Source: Legionellales bacterium RIFCSPHIGHO2_12_FULL_35_11
GTDB taxonomy: Bacteria > Pseudomonadota > Gammaproteobacteria > Legionellales > Legionellaceae
Assembly: GCA_001803185.1 (NCBI GenBank)
Contig: MHBB01000016.1
Location: 1,975 to 42,462, forward strand
Direction: 5' to 3'
DNA: 40,488 nucleotides
Shown here: one piece after another, positions 1 through 7,909 of the stretch
How positions within the stretch are numbered: the first letter of the stretch is position 1
Layout of the letters: every line of letters starts with the position of its first letter
Notes under the pieces: generated by a model
The model's input: only the letters and a program-made list of their open reading frames with translations
Databases searched by the model: none
Told to the model about the DNA's origin: nothing
Translations under genes and position numbers: made by a program

Positions 1-55
1 GTAGCAGACTTGTATTATATACTCGCCTTATTAAAATAAAGTTATTAGGTTTAAA

Positions 56-385
56 ATGCAAATCAAAATCATTTTTATATTTATTTCTTTGGTTATATCA
101 TTGTCAAGTTGTACTGGTTTTGATTATTCAAGAATCAGAGTTCAGCAAGGAAACTTACTTTCGCAATCTAGCATAGATAGGTTGCATTTAGGGATGATTA
201 AGGAAGACGCAGCTATATTAATGGGCACTAGTTTAATGAGTCCATTATTTAATAATGATCGCTGGGATTATGCTTTCACTTACCAAAAAATGGGTAAAAT
301 AAGAAAAACTAAAAATCTAGTTTTATATTTTAAGAATAACCGATTGGTTAAAATTGAACAATATCCTGCTCGTGCAGGGTTGTAG
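56..385 (+). CDS. bamE: Outer membrane protein assembly factor BamE (SmpA/OmlA lipoprotein)
   Basis: Small outer membrane lipoprotein of the BAM complex, which folds beta-barrel proteins into the outer membrane. The N-terminus is a lipoprotein signal: a hydrophobic stretch at residues 3-15, then the lipobox L-S-S-C with the lipidated Cys at residue 19. The mature part carries the BamE core: the 'IDRLHLGMIKEDAAILMG' segment (residues 40-57) matches the family's 'l..G.t..qV..llG' region, followed by D-x-W-x-Y and a C-terminal 'LYFKNNRLVKIE' strand. The 109-residue length is normal. The gene stands alone; the next genes run the other way. A weak promoter is possible just upstream (TTGTAT at 10-15, TAAAAT at 32-37, 16 bp apart). 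Identity is confident from the lipobox plus core pattern. Confidence 0.9.
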   Translation: MQIKIIFIFISLVISLSSCTGFDYSRIRVQQGNLLSQSSIDRLHLGMIKEDAAILMGTSLMSPLFNNDRWDYAFTYQKMGKIRKTKNLVLYFKNNRLVKIEQYPARAGL

Positions 386-463
386 CATCAAAATTTACCT
401 GCCTATCTGGATTTCTTCGCAGTATAGCAACGACGAAAATTAAAACATTCTATTTTCTTAAGC

Positions 464-545
464 GAATGCCATTGATCCCTAAGTAGAACTGTGCCGCTTA
501 GAAATGGATTCCGCCTTCGCGTGAAGGCTTAACTTAATGGCAGTG
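464..545. repeat. Degenerate copy of MITE-like family A
   Basis: The right end (528-545) matches exactly the 18-bp right terminal repeat of the intact element at 17219-17352. The middle ('ccctaa..aactgtg..gcttagaaatggattcc') is a diverged version of the same element. On the left only 'tgccatt' of the inverted end remains, and the left hairpin arm is missing. No target duplication is recognisable. The stretch fills the space between bamE and rnfH, which point toward each other, and its remaining stem may still end transcripts. I saw nothing else clear in 386-463. Confidence 0.75.
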
Positions 546-570
546 ATGGCTAGCACTGTACTGTTTAGGT

Positions 571-834
571 TTATTTAGCCTTATTTCTTCTTCTTTGCAT
601 GGGGCGAGTTAGAAGATTTCTATATATTTCTAATCTATCTTTTGGATTTAAGATATAATCACTATTAACAATTTTTGAAAAAACACCTTTATCTAGATTA
701 GAAACTTCGGGGTATTTATTAATTAACCCTGAAAGATGCATCGCATCATTTACTGTTAACCATTTAGAAAAAGGAATGGTATAATGTACAGTAGTATGCT
801 CGCTTGGCGAGTATATTATTTCAATTTTATTCAT
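571..834 (-). CDS. rnfH: RnfH family ubiquitin-like protein (RatB)
   Basis: An 87-residue protein of the RnfH/UPF0125 family, which has a beta-grasp (ubiquitin/MoaD-like) fold. Recognition rests on the early strand 'IEIIYSPSE' (the family has 'veVvYA.pe.q'), the central 'DAMHLSGLINKYPEV' helix, and the closing 'LNPKDRLEIYRNLLTRPMQRRRNKAK', which matches the family signature 'l.dGDRVEIYRPL..DPke.RR.Ra'. It is the last gene of a leftward operon after the esterase and ratA, only 2 bp beyond the ratA stop. The ratA-rnfH pairing is common in gammaproteobacteria and supports both calls. The cellular role of RnfH is poorly defined, so none is claimed here. Confidence 0.9.
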   Translation of the reverse strand: MNKIEIIYSPSEHTTVHYTIPFSKWLTVNDAMHLSGLINKYPEVSNLDKGVFSKIVNSDYILNPKDRLEIYRNLLTRPMQRRRNKAK

Positions 835-836
835 AA

Positions 837-1274
837 TTAAGCTGGAATTTTGTATATTGTATCAGCTCTTTCACAAAATGAGTCAACCATTTTGTCAGCT
901 ACTTGTTCGAAAATAGGGCCAAGAAGCATTGAAAACATTTTTCCTGCAAATTCAAATTCAAGGTCAAAAACAACCAGGCAACCATTAGTTGTCTCCTCGA
1001 ATCTCCAAAACCCTTCTAGATGAGAGAATGGGCCATCTACTAAGCGCATTTCAATCATTTTATTTGGCTGAAGGTTATTTCGAGTGGTAAAAGATTTGCT
1101 AATTCCTGCTGCGCTAATATTTAAAGTTGCTTGAACTTCATTTTCATCGCGATGCAATACTTCACTTGACGTAAAATAAGGAACAAATTTGGCGTAGCTT
1201 TCAATATTATTAACTAAATCATACATTTGTTTACAGGTATATGGTACTTCACGGGATTTTTTTACAACGGTCAT
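837..1274 (-). CDS. ratA: RatA family START/COQ10-like protein
   Basis: A 145-residue member of the polyketide cyclase/START family that includes RatA and the mitochondrial coenzyme Q-binding protein COQ10. Visible signatures are 'PYTCKQMYDLVNNIESYAKFVP' (residues 11-32), 'SFTTRNNL' at the centre, 'LVDGPFSHLEGFWRF' and 'FDLEFEFAGKM', then a long C-terminal helix with 'MVDSFCERADTIY'. The start ATG overlaps the upstream esterase stop by 4 bp (ATGA), implying translational coupling. E. coli RatA was reported to inhibit ribosome subunit association, but a ubiquinone-binding role like COQ10 is equally plausible. smpB, a frequent divergent neighbour of this pair, is not present here. Confidence 0.88.
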   Translation of the reverse strand: MTVVKKSREVPYTCKQMYDLVNNIESYAKFVPYFTSSEVLHRDENEVQATLNISAAGISKSFTTRNNLQPNKMIEMRLVDGPFSHLEGFWRFEETTNGCLVVFDLEFEFAGKMFSMLLGPIFEQVADKMVDSFCERADTIYKIPA

Positions 1275-1984
1275 TGCTTTTCTCCCAAATAATTCAGTTC
1301 CTTTATTCTTTCATTTAGCCAAAATGATATATCGTTAATTTCTTCTATACAAATGTTATGTGCCATTGGGTATTGTTTCCAAGTTAGATTTACAAAGTAT
1401 TTAGATCTTATCCAAGAGTAACTAGCTTTTGTCCAAGCTGGTTGAACAACCAGATCAAATTCACCCATAGCCATAAAAATAGGTAAATTTGGATGATAAG
1501 TATTACTACATTGCGCTACGCAAGGAAGATAAGCTGATAGTGAAATACACCCACCAATCTGATGTTGGTTGCGAAGGCTTATAAAAAGCGCTAATGCACC
1601 TCCTTGAGAGAATCCAGCTAAAAATATTTGCTGATATGAAAAACCCTCTTTAACTTGACTCTCGATGATGTCATTAATAATTTTTTCAGAAGCTAATATT
1701 CCGTCAAGATCTTCACGATCTGTAAGTTGCATTCCTGATATATTATACCAAGCTCGCATTGGCATGTTGTTATTAATGGTAACTGGTCGAATAGGTGCAT
1801 CAACGAAGATATGGACTATAGGTAAATTATCTTGAAAAGCATCAACTACCCTAATCATATCATTTCCATCAGCACCAAGGCCGTGTAGCCAAATTACAAC
1901 CGCTTTAGCATTATTACAATTTGGTTTTTTTATGTGAATAGACAAGTATTCTCCGATATCTAAGAAAAAAAATACATTATCCAA
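1271..1984 (-). CDS. Alpha/beta-hydrolase carboxylesterase (phospholipase/carboxylesterase family)
   Basis: Serine esterase of the acyl-protein thioesterase/carboxylesterase EstB family (Abhydrolase_2), probably cytoplasmic because no signal peptide is seen. The catalytic triad is visible: the nucleophile Ser126 in G-F-S-Q-G-G, Asp177 in 'GEFDLVVQPAW', and His209 in 'MAHNICIEEI', the place of the family's 'GH..c.eEi'. The oxyanion strand 'VVIWLHGLGADGND' at residues 29-42 is typical. At 237 residues it is slightly longer than usual owing to an N-terminal extension. No convincing ribosome site precedes the chosen ATG, so a later start is possible. First gene of the esterase-ratA-rnfH operon, divergent from lptM-dapF. 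Substrate unknown. Confidence 0.85.
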   Translation of the reverse strand: MDNVFFFLDIGEYLSIHIKKPNCNNAKAVVIWLHGLGADGNDMIRVVDAFQDNLPIVHIFVDAPIRPVTINNNMPMRAWYNISGMQLTDREDLDGILASEKIINDIIESQVKEGFSYQQIFLAGFSQGGALALFISLRNQHQIGGCISLSAYLPCVAQCSNTYHPNLPIFMAMGEFDLVVQPAWTKASYSWIRSKYFVNLTWKQYPMAHNICIEEINDISFWLNERIKELNYLGEKQ

Positions 1985-2109
1985 AAAAACTGAAGATAGG
2001 TCTACTAAAATTGTATTGTTAAGCTTTGTAATGCTGTGAAGATGAAAACTTATAGAAAAAATCTCTTATTTTAAATATACTAAATTTTTAAAAAAATCGA
2101 ATTATAAAA

Positions 2110-2211
2110 ATGAAAAAATTAATTACCATTTTGATGTTAGGAATTATTTTGTGTGCTTGTGGACAACAGGGCCCGCTTTATTTACCAAATACTCAACAGT
2201 CACAAAAATAA
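2110..2211 (+). CDS. lptM: LptM (YifL) small LPS-assembly lipoprotein
   Basis: A 33-residue lipoprotein. The signal segment (residues 2-13) leads to a lipobox L-C-A-C with the lipidated Cys at residue 17, followed by 'GQQGPLYLP', the conserved LptM signature C-G-x-x-G-P-L-Y-x-P. In E. coli, LptM promotes disulfide maturation of the LPS translocon LptD-LptE at the outer membrane. Position is diagnostic: lptM lies directly before dapF in many gammaproteobacteria, and here its stop TAA overlaps the dapF ATG by one base (TAATG). The gene is short but the motif and context make the call firm. Confidence 0.88.
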   Translation: MKKLITILMLGIILCACGQQGPLYLPNTQQSQK

Positions 2212-3062
2212 TGAAACTTAAATTTACCAAAATGCATGGTTTAGGAAACGATTTTATTGTTATAGATGGGATAAATCAGCATGTATCATTAACTAAAAAT
2301 GTAATTGCTAGGCTTAGTGACCGTTATACTGGAATAGGTTTTGATCAATGTTTGGTTGTAGAAAAATCTAATGCTCCAGATGTAGATTTTTTTTATAGAA
2401 TTTATAACGCCAATGGACAAGAAGTAGGGCAATGTGGAAATGGAGCTAGATGTCTGGCTAAATTTATTGAAAGAGAATCTTTGACGCACAAAAAATCTTT
2501 TGTTATTGCAACTATTACAACCAATATGCAGCTAAATCTTCTAGATGATGAAACAGTTACAGTAAGTTTAGGTAAACCACGTTTTTTACCACTTGAGATA
2601 CCTTTTTTAGTAAATGAGGTACAATCAATTTACTCTATAAATCTTGCCAATATTGGTTATCATAAAATTCATGTCGTGAATGTAGGTAATCCTCATGCAG
2701 TTTTGGTAATGGATAATCCAACGGATAAAGATGTAAGAACAATTGGTAAAGCAATAAGTGAGCATTATTTTTTCCCGCAACAAACAAATGTAGGTTTTAT
2801 GACTATTGAGAGTAATAATTTTATAAAACTTAGAGTTTATGAAAGAGGTTGTGGCGAAACTAATGCGTGTGGAAGTGGTGCTGTTGCAGCCGCAGCTATT
2901 GGTAGGGTTAATTATAACTTGGCAAAAGAGATAACCGTGCAACTTCCAGGTGGTAAATTAAAAGTAATTTGGCCTGATCTGAAAGATGTCATTTATTTGA
3001 ATGGTCCAGCTGCATTTGTTTATGATGGGGTTTTGGAGAATATATGCGAATTATTATCTTAG
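2211..3062 (+). CDS. dapF: Diaminopimelate epimerase
   Basis: Converts LL- to meso-diaminopimelate in lysine and peptidoglycan synthesis, using two cysteines as acid and base. Both are visible: Cys75 in 'GQCGNGARC' and the second in 'ERGCGETNACGSGA' near residue 223. The protein opens with 'MKLKFTKMHGLGNDF', the family start. I chose ATG 2211, giving 283 residues, because an upstream in-frame start at 2151 would lie inside lptM and add about 20 unrelated residues. The gene is coupled to lptM by a one-base overlap and overlaps trkA by 19 bp at its 3' end. Confidence 0.95.
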   Translation: MKLKFTKMHGLGNDFIVIDGINQHVSLTKNVIARLSDRYTGIGFDQCLVVEKSNAPDVDFFYRIYNANGQEVGQCGNGARCLAKFIERESLTHKKSFVIATITTNMQLNLLDDETVTVSLGKPRFLPLEIPFLVNEVQSIYSINLANIGYHKIHVVNVGNPHAVLVMDNPTDKDVRTIGKAISEHYFFPQQTNVGFMTIESNNFIKLRVYERGCGETNACGSGAVAAAAIGRVNYNLAKEITVQLPGGKLKVIWPDLKDVIYLNGPAAFVYDGVLENICELLS

Positions 3063-4426
3063 GAGCAGGCCAAGTAGGCGGTAGTCTTGCTCAAAATCTA
3101 GTTAATGAAGATAATGATATTACTTTGATTGATACGGATGAGCAGCGCCTTTTTGAATTAAAACATAGATTAGATATTCAGACAGTGCATGGTTCAGCTT
3201 CTCACCCCAAAATATTACTTCAAGCAGGAATTAAGCAAGCAGACATGGTTATTGCTGTAACAAATAGTGATGAAGTTAATATGATAGGTTGTTTTATTGC
3301 ATATAATCTTTTTCAAACGCCAAGTAAGATAGCGAGAATTAGATCAGAAAATTATTATGAGTATCCTGCTATTTTCGAAAATAACGCGATGCCAATTGAT
3401 GTAAGAATTAGCCCAGAGCAATTGGTTACCGAGCATATAATTAATTTAGTTGATTATCCAGGTACTACGCAAATTTTAGATTTTTATAATGGTCAAATTT
3501 TATTAATGACTATAAAAATTAATCTTGATGATGGTATGCATGGTAAAAATATCCAGCAAATCACTAGATTATTAGATAGTCTAGACGTGAAAATTGTAGC
3601 TTTGTTTCGTCGAAAAGTATCTATCCCTGTAACGAATGACTGTATTTTAATTAAAAATGATTCAATTTCTTTTATTGCTAGTTCTGAGGCAATTCAGCCT
3701 ACTTTAGTTGTATTAGGATGTTATGTTGAGCCTAATAAGCGCATAATAATTGCAGGTGGAGGAAACATCGGCAAAAGATTAGCTATTTCTTTGGAGAGGA
3801 GATATCAGGTAAAAGTAATAGATCATAATTCAGTATCTGCAGCAAAATTAGCCGCTCATTTAGAAAAAGCGACTGTTTTAGAAGGAGATATTGCTGACAA
3901 AGATTTACTAGTAAATGAAAATATAGAGTTTACAGATGTTTTTTGCGCGGTAACAAATGATGATGAAGCAAATATTATGGCATGTTTGCAGGCAAAAAAA
4001 CTTGGTGTTAAATATACTATGGCGCTAGTAAATAAAGATGCTTATGTTGATTTAATTGATGATAGTTCGATTGATTATGCCATTTCTCCGCAACATATCA
4101 CAATTGGAAGTATTCTAACAAAGCTTAGGCGTGGGAATATGATAAAAGTTCATCGCCTTCAGCATGATGAAGCTGAAGTAATAGAGCTAATTATTAATGG
4201 TGATGAGCAGACATCAAGAGTAATAGGTAGAAAAATAGAAGAGATAGAGTTTCCACCTGGTTGCATGCTTGCTGCAGTTGCAAGAGATGGGGAAGTTTTT
4301 ATCATAGATAGTGATTTTGTTTTACAAGAAAAAGATCACGTAATTATTTTGCTACTTAAAAAAAGATACATTAGACAATTAGAATCTTTATTTCAAGTTA
4401 ATCTGTCATTTATGAGTTTGAATTAG
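3044..4426 (+). CDS. trkA: Trk system potassium uptake regulatory subunit TrkA
   Basis: Cytoplasmic, nucleotide-binding gating subunit of the Trk potassium transporter; it binds NAD(H)/ATP and controls TrkH. It has two tandem RCK units, each a Rossmann domain plus TrkA_C domain. The glycine loops are 'GAGQVGGSLAQ' at residues 7-17 and 'GGGNIGKRLA' at 238-247. The acidic strand ends follow, as 'TLIDTD' and 'VKVIDH'. At 460 residues the length matches the family. The start codon overlaps the end of dapF and is preceded by a good ribosome site (GGAG, about 5 bp). trkH follows after 6 bp, so both Trk subunits are made together. Confidence 0.95.
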   Translation: MRIIILGAGQVGGSLAQNLVNEDNDITLIDTDEQRLFELKHRLDIQTVHGSASHPKILLQAGIKQADMVIAVTNSDEVNMIGCFIAYNLFQTPSKIARIRSENYYEYPAIFENNAMPIDVRISPEQLVTEHIINLVDYPGTTQILDFYNGQILLMTIKINLDDGMHGKNIQQITRLLDSLDVKIVALFRRKVSIPVTNDCILIKNDSISFIASSEAIQPTLVVLGCYVEPNKRIIIAGGGNIGKRLAISLERRYQVKVIDHNSVSAAKLAAHLEKATVLEGDIADKDLLVNENIEFTDVFCAVTNDDEANIMACLQAKKLGVKYTMALVNKDAYVDLIDDSSIDYAISPQHITIGSILTKLRRGNMIKVHRLQHDEAEVIELIINGDEQTSRVIGRKIEEIEFPPGCMLAAVARDGEVFIIDSDFVLQEKDHVIILLLKKRYIRQLESLFQVNLSFMSLN

Positions 4427-4432
4427 ACAATT

Positions 4433-5884
4433 ATGCAATATAAAGCGATTTTTAGGTTATTGGGAATATTATTACTGATATTTAGTCAAAGCATGCTTAC
4501 TCCTTTGCTAGTTAACGTTATTTTTAAAGAAAATGTTTGGATGCCTTTTATAGTAGCGTATTTTTTTAGTTTTTCGATAGGGGTTGGTCTTTGGTTAAGT
4601 TTTAAAAATTGTCAGAATGAACTTAAAATTCGCGATGGTTTTATTTTGATTGTTTTATTTTGGTTAGCTATTTGTTATTTTGCGTCTATCCCATTTTTAT
4701 TAGAAATTGATAATTTAACGAGCGTTACAGATGCCATATTTGAAACGGTTTCTGGTATTACTACAACCGGAGCAAGCGTTATCAATAATCTAGATGCTCT
4801 ACCACATGCAATTCTATATTATAGGCAGCAGCTCCAATTTATAGGTGGAATAGGAATAGTTATTTTGGCAGTTGCAATATTACCTATGCTGGGCGTAGGA
4901 GGTATGCAGTTGTTTAGAACTGAAACCCCTGGTCCAATGAAAGATGCAAAATTAACCCCCAGAATTACACAATCAGCTAAAATTATATGGTCTATTTATT
5001 TATTGCTAACTATTCTTTGTATATTTTTTTATTATTTATGTGGTATGAGTTTTTTTGATGCCATTGGTGAGAGTTTTGGAACAGTTTCAACTGGTGGATT
5101 TACCATGCATTCTTCAAGCTTCGCTTATTATGATAGTGATTGGATTAGGTTGATAGCATGTGTTTTTATGGTATTAGGAGCAACTAATTTTTCCCTCCAT
5201 TTTTTAGCCTTAAAAAATATATCATTAAAGTTCTATTGGCAAGATGAAGAGTTTAGGTTTTATTTAACTATTATATTGGTAGCTACCTGCATAATTGTTT
5301 ACACACTGATACGCCATAAAGTCTTCGGATTAAATTTACATACCTTTATAACAGGTTTATTTACTACTATTTCACTTGCCACAACTACAGGTTTTGATTT
5401 GGAAAACATAACTCCATGGCGAACATTTGCGCCGTTTTTAGCTATGATCTTGATGTTGATAGGTGGTTCAGCTGGTTCAACTGGTGGAGGGATAAAAGTT
5501 GTGCGAGCATTATTAATATTTAAGCAAAGCAGGAGAGAGTTATTGCGAATGTTACATCCTCAGGCTATTGTGCCAATAAAACTTGGAAAGACGGTCGTAT
5601 CAGAAGTAACCATACAGTCAATCTGGGGTTTTGTGAGTACTTTTATAGGATTATATCTGTTGTTTGTTTTAGTATTTATGTCGCTAGGATATAACATTGA
5701 AATATCATTTGCAGCTATAACTAGTAGTTTAACAAACTCAGGGTTTGGTATTGATAATCTAAAAGTTGAATATAGTGATTTAGATGTACCAGGAAAGTGG
5801 TTGCTTATAGTAGCTATGTTAACGGGTAGGTTAGAAATACTTTCTGTTTTGATATTGTTTACCCCGGCTTTTTGGAGAAAATAG
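4433..5884 (+). CDS. trkH: Trk potassium uptake channel subunit TrkH
   Basis: Inner-membrane potassium-translocating subunit, partner of TrkA. The 483-residue hydrophobic protein contains the four pore-loop filter motifs of the Trk/Ktr/HKT superfamily: 'SGITTTGAS' (Gly113), 'TVSTGGF' (Gly221), 'ATTTGFD' (Gly320) and 'TNSGFG' (Gly437). The conserved 'GGSAGSTGGGIKVVR' stretch (344-358) lies in the intramembrane loop region before the last pore. The last gene of lptM-dapF-trkA-trkH; a family B palindrome begins 6 bp after its stop and could act as a terminator hairpin. Confidence 0.95.
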   Translation: MQYKAIFRLLGILLLIFSQSMLTPLLVNVIFKENVWMPFIVAYFFSFSIGVGLWLSFKNCQNELKIRDGFILIVLFWLAICYFASIPFLLEIDNLTSVTDAIFETVSGITTTGASVINNLDALPHAILYYRQQLQFIGGIGIVILAVAILPMLGVGGMQLFRTETPGPMKDAKLTPRITQSAKIIWSIYLLLTILCIFFYYLCGMSFFDAIGESFGTVSTGGFTMHSSSFAYYDSDWIRLIACVFMVLGATNFSLHFLALKNISLKFYWQDEEFRFYLTIILVATCIIVYTLIRHKVFGLNLHTFITGLFTTISLATTTGFDLENITPWRTFAPFLAMILMLIGGSAGSTGGGIKVVRALLIFKQSRRELLRMLHPQAIVPIKLGKTVVSEVTIQSIWGFVSTFIGLYLLFVLVFMSLGYNIEISFAAITSSLTNSGFGIDNLKVEYSDLDVPGKWLLIVAMLTGRLEILSVLILFTPAFWRK

Positions 5885-5890
5885 CATTAT

Positions 5891-5953
5891 CCTAGAAAAA
5901 GTAGTTGAGCTGTTGAGCTCTACTACGCTACGATCTCAGCTGCTTTTTCTAGG
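5891..5953. mobile_element. MITE-like family B, copy 1
   Basis: A 63-bp palindromic element with ends CCTAGAAAAAG and CTTTTTCTAGG. It is flanked by the 5-bp direct repeat ATTAT (5886-5890 and 5954-5958), which looks like a target-site duplication. Two more copies occur at 11832-11880 and 39460-39522, each with a different 5-bp duplication. There is no coding capacity, so it would depend on a transposase elsewhere. It lies right after trkH and forms a strong hairpin, so it may also end the trk transcript. Confidence 0.8.
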
Positions 5954-6010
5954 ATTATTTATTTTATTGTGTTAAAATTCGGCATTTAGAGTTTTTTTGA
6001 TGGATGAAAT

Positions 6011-7045
6011 ATGCAAATCCCAATAGATTACTTACTTGTTTTAGCTATTAGTATAATGCAGGCTATTGTCGATATTTTAGATATAATTTTGGGGATGATT
6101 TTTGGTTACATATCTGTAGCAATTGCTTTAGTAATTAATTCGTTAATTTTGATTTTATTGGAAGTTGAGTATGTATTGGCTTCTTTATTCTTAATTGCTT
6201 TCCCACGGGATGGGGTGACTATTTATGACAATTTATGCCAAAGTTTTCAATATACCGCCTTGTTGTTGTTCTTCATTATTCCATCTTGTTTATCGATAAT
6301 TTTCGGCCAGGTTTTTTTTATTATAGTTACTCTTATCGTGGCACCCTGTTCTATAGGATTTTTAGGTATAACAAACATCTTAAACAGAACGCGACCAATG
6401 ACTCCAGTCAATTCGGATTTAATCTGCATGATTAGACAGCCAGTCGATTGTTTGAGATTCATGAGATTTTTTGTGTTTGGTGGGAGATGTGATGCATTTC
6501 GTAATCAGCCTGGCGAAACTTTTGAGCTAAGTTCTTTAGAGATTAAAAAAAATGAGTATAAATCATTTTTTGTTAAAAATGATGAGTTTAGTGATGAATT
6601 AGACAATGATTTAGTAACAATGGTAAAAAAATTAAAGGAAGAAGACTGTTGCATTCTCGCAGCAGTTCCAGAAAATAAAAATAAAATTTGTTTGTATAAA
6701 GAGTATCTAGAAGAGGAAAATAACGGTAAAGAAATTTGGAAGTTAGTGAAAGGTTGCGATTATATTTTTAACTACGAATCGTTAGAAACTTGGCTTAGAA
6801 AATGTAAAATAAAAAAATCTAATCCAATGAATAATGATAATGTAGAAAATCCTCCAGTTTATGATAATAAAACAACTAGATATAGATTCTGTTATGTGCA
6901 TAAGTCCGGCAGTGAAGAAGGAATATATAGTCCACATTTAAGAAATCTTATAGATGAAAAAAAACATAATTTAAGTCATAGAATGGATGAAAACCCAGAT
7001 GAATCTTGGTCTTTATGGGATTCGAAGGGAACTCCCAATAAATAA
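6011..7045 (+). CDS. Orphan membrane protein with C-terminal soluble domain
   Basis: Not recognised. The 344-residue protein has strongly hydrophobic segments at about residues 6-33, 34-63 and 81-124, then about 220 soluble residues. Cysteines cluster in the soluble part (147, 160, 213, 214, 227, 249, 265, 294). Residues 212-277 faintly recall a U-box/RING-like layout: paired cysteines, then 'DYIFNYESLETWLRKCK', comparable to 'h.fe+.aie.WL' of U-boxes. Zinc or U-box function is not shown. The composition is AT-rich and rich in Asn, Lys and Glu like its surroundings. It stands alone between trkH and the convergent acyltransferase operon. Such membrane-anchored orphans are often secreted effectors in intracellular bacteria, but nothing here proves it. 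Confidence 0.7.
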   Translation: MQIPIDYLLVLAISIMQAIVDILDIILGMIFGYISVAIALVINSLILILLEVEYVLASLFLIAFPRDGVTIYDNLCQSFQYTALLLFFIIPSCLSIIFGQVFFIIVTLIVAPCSIGFLGITNILNRTRPMTPVNSDLICMIRQPVDCLRFMRFFVFGGRCDAFRNQPGETFELSSLEIKKNEYKSFFVKNDEFSDELDNDLVTMVKKLKEEDCCILAAVPENKNKICLYKEYLEEENNGKEIWKLVKGCDYIFNYESLETWLRKCKIKKSNPMNNDNVENPPVYDNKTTRYRFCYVHKSGSEEGIYSPHLRNLIDEKKHNLSHRMDENPDESWSLWDSKGTPNK

Positions 7046-7050
7046 AGAGT

Positions 7051-7072
7051 TTAATTTAATGCATTTAATTAA
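7051..7072. terminator. Possible bidirectional terminator-like palindrome
   Basis: The AT-rich stretch centred on TGCA reads nearly the same on both strands, with one mismatch per arm. It sits in the 19-bp gap between two convergent genes and overlaps the acyltransferase stop codon. All pairs are A-T apart from the centre, so stability is poor and the call is tentative. Confidence 0.3.
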
Positions 7073-7907
7073 GCAGGTTTTCATTCGCTAGTTTCCATCT
7101 TTTATGTAACCACATCCATTGTTCTGGTCGACTTAAAATGATTTTTTCTAACGCTTGATTATACGACAATGTATTTTTATAAATTGATTCTTGAGTAGAA
7201 TCATATTCAATAAATGGTATGGGTTTATAAAACTCCAGGACATGTCTGCCATTTGGTAGTCTGTATCCTGCAGCAGGAACAACTGGCACACCTGTATATC
7301 TTGAAATACTAGCTAAACTTCGGTACGTGCCTGCATTTTTACCAAAAAATGGCACGGCTATGCCATCTTTATTAGCTAAAGTTGCATGTTGATCTAATAC
7401 AAAGACTACAGCATGATTATTATCTAAGGCATCTTTAACTTTTTGCATGGCATGTTGTTTAGGAATAATTCTAAGGCCCGCTTTAAAATATCTGCCAAAT
7501 AATAATCTCTCAATTTTTTTATTACCTAAGTTTTTTCGAATAAAGTGAAAATGACCACTATATTCTTTAAAACTAAGCATTCCACCGATTGGTGCAAACT
7601 CCCAGCTTCCAAAATGGCCTGTTAAAATTAAGACCCCTTTGCCTTCTTTTGCTATATCTAATAAGTATTGATAACCAATAACATCAACTTTATTTACAAG
7701 CTTCCTTTCGCTGATAAATCTTAATTGAATCATTTCTTTAATTGAAGTTGCAATATGAGAGTAAAATGATTTTGCTAGATTTGATTTTTCATTTTTAGTT
7801 AAAGAGTCGCCAAAGACTTGATCAATATTATTATAAATTATTTTTTTTCTATAGGGGACAAATTTATGTAAAAATCTTCCTATTAGAGATATTGGGAATT
7901 TTTGCAT
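7065..7907 (-). CDS. LpxL/HtrB-family late lipid A acyltransferase
   Basis: Acyl-ACP-dependent acyltransferase of the LpxL/LpxM (lysophospholipid acyltransferase-like) family, expected at the inner membrane, adding a secondary acyl chain to lipid A. The catalytic HX4E motif is clear: His98 and Glu103 in 'LTGHFGSWEF'. Other family marks are 'VVFVLDQHA' and 'VPFFGKNAGTYRSLA' near the middle, 'GVPVVPAAGYR', and 'RPEQWMWLHKRWK' near the C-terminus. At 280 residues it is shorter than E. coli LpxL (about 306) and lacks an obvious N-terminal membrane anchor. It is the last gene of the five-gene acyl-chain operon, 2 bp after the preceding stop. That context suggests it transfers the specialised chain made by that operon, as rhizobial LpxXL does. 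Confidence 0.88.
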   Translation of the reverse strand: MQKFPISLIGRFLHKFVPYRKKIIYNNIDQVFGDSLTKNEKSNLAKSFYSHIATSIKEMIQLRFISERKLVNKVDVIGYQYLLDIAKEGKGVLILTGHFGSWEFAPIGGMLSFKEYSGHFHFIRKNLGNKKIERLLFGRYFKAGLRIIPKQHAMQKVKDALDNNHAVVFVLDQHATLANKDGIAVPFFGKNAGTYRSLASISRYTGVPVVPAAGYRLPNGRHVLEFYKPIPFIEYDSTQESIYKNTLSYNQALEKIILSRPEQWMWLHKRWKLANENLLN

Positions 7908-7909
7908 AG

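Noticed and set aside
837-1274. RatA-RatB as a true toxin-antitoxin pair
   Set aside because: Despite the historical name, the pair is a conserved core arrangement and RnfH is not an established antitoxin; described by family only.
2151-2210. Upstream in-frame start for dapF adding 20 residues
   Set aside because: It lies inside lptM in another frame, and the added residues do not fit DapF; ATG 2211 gives the family N-terminus.
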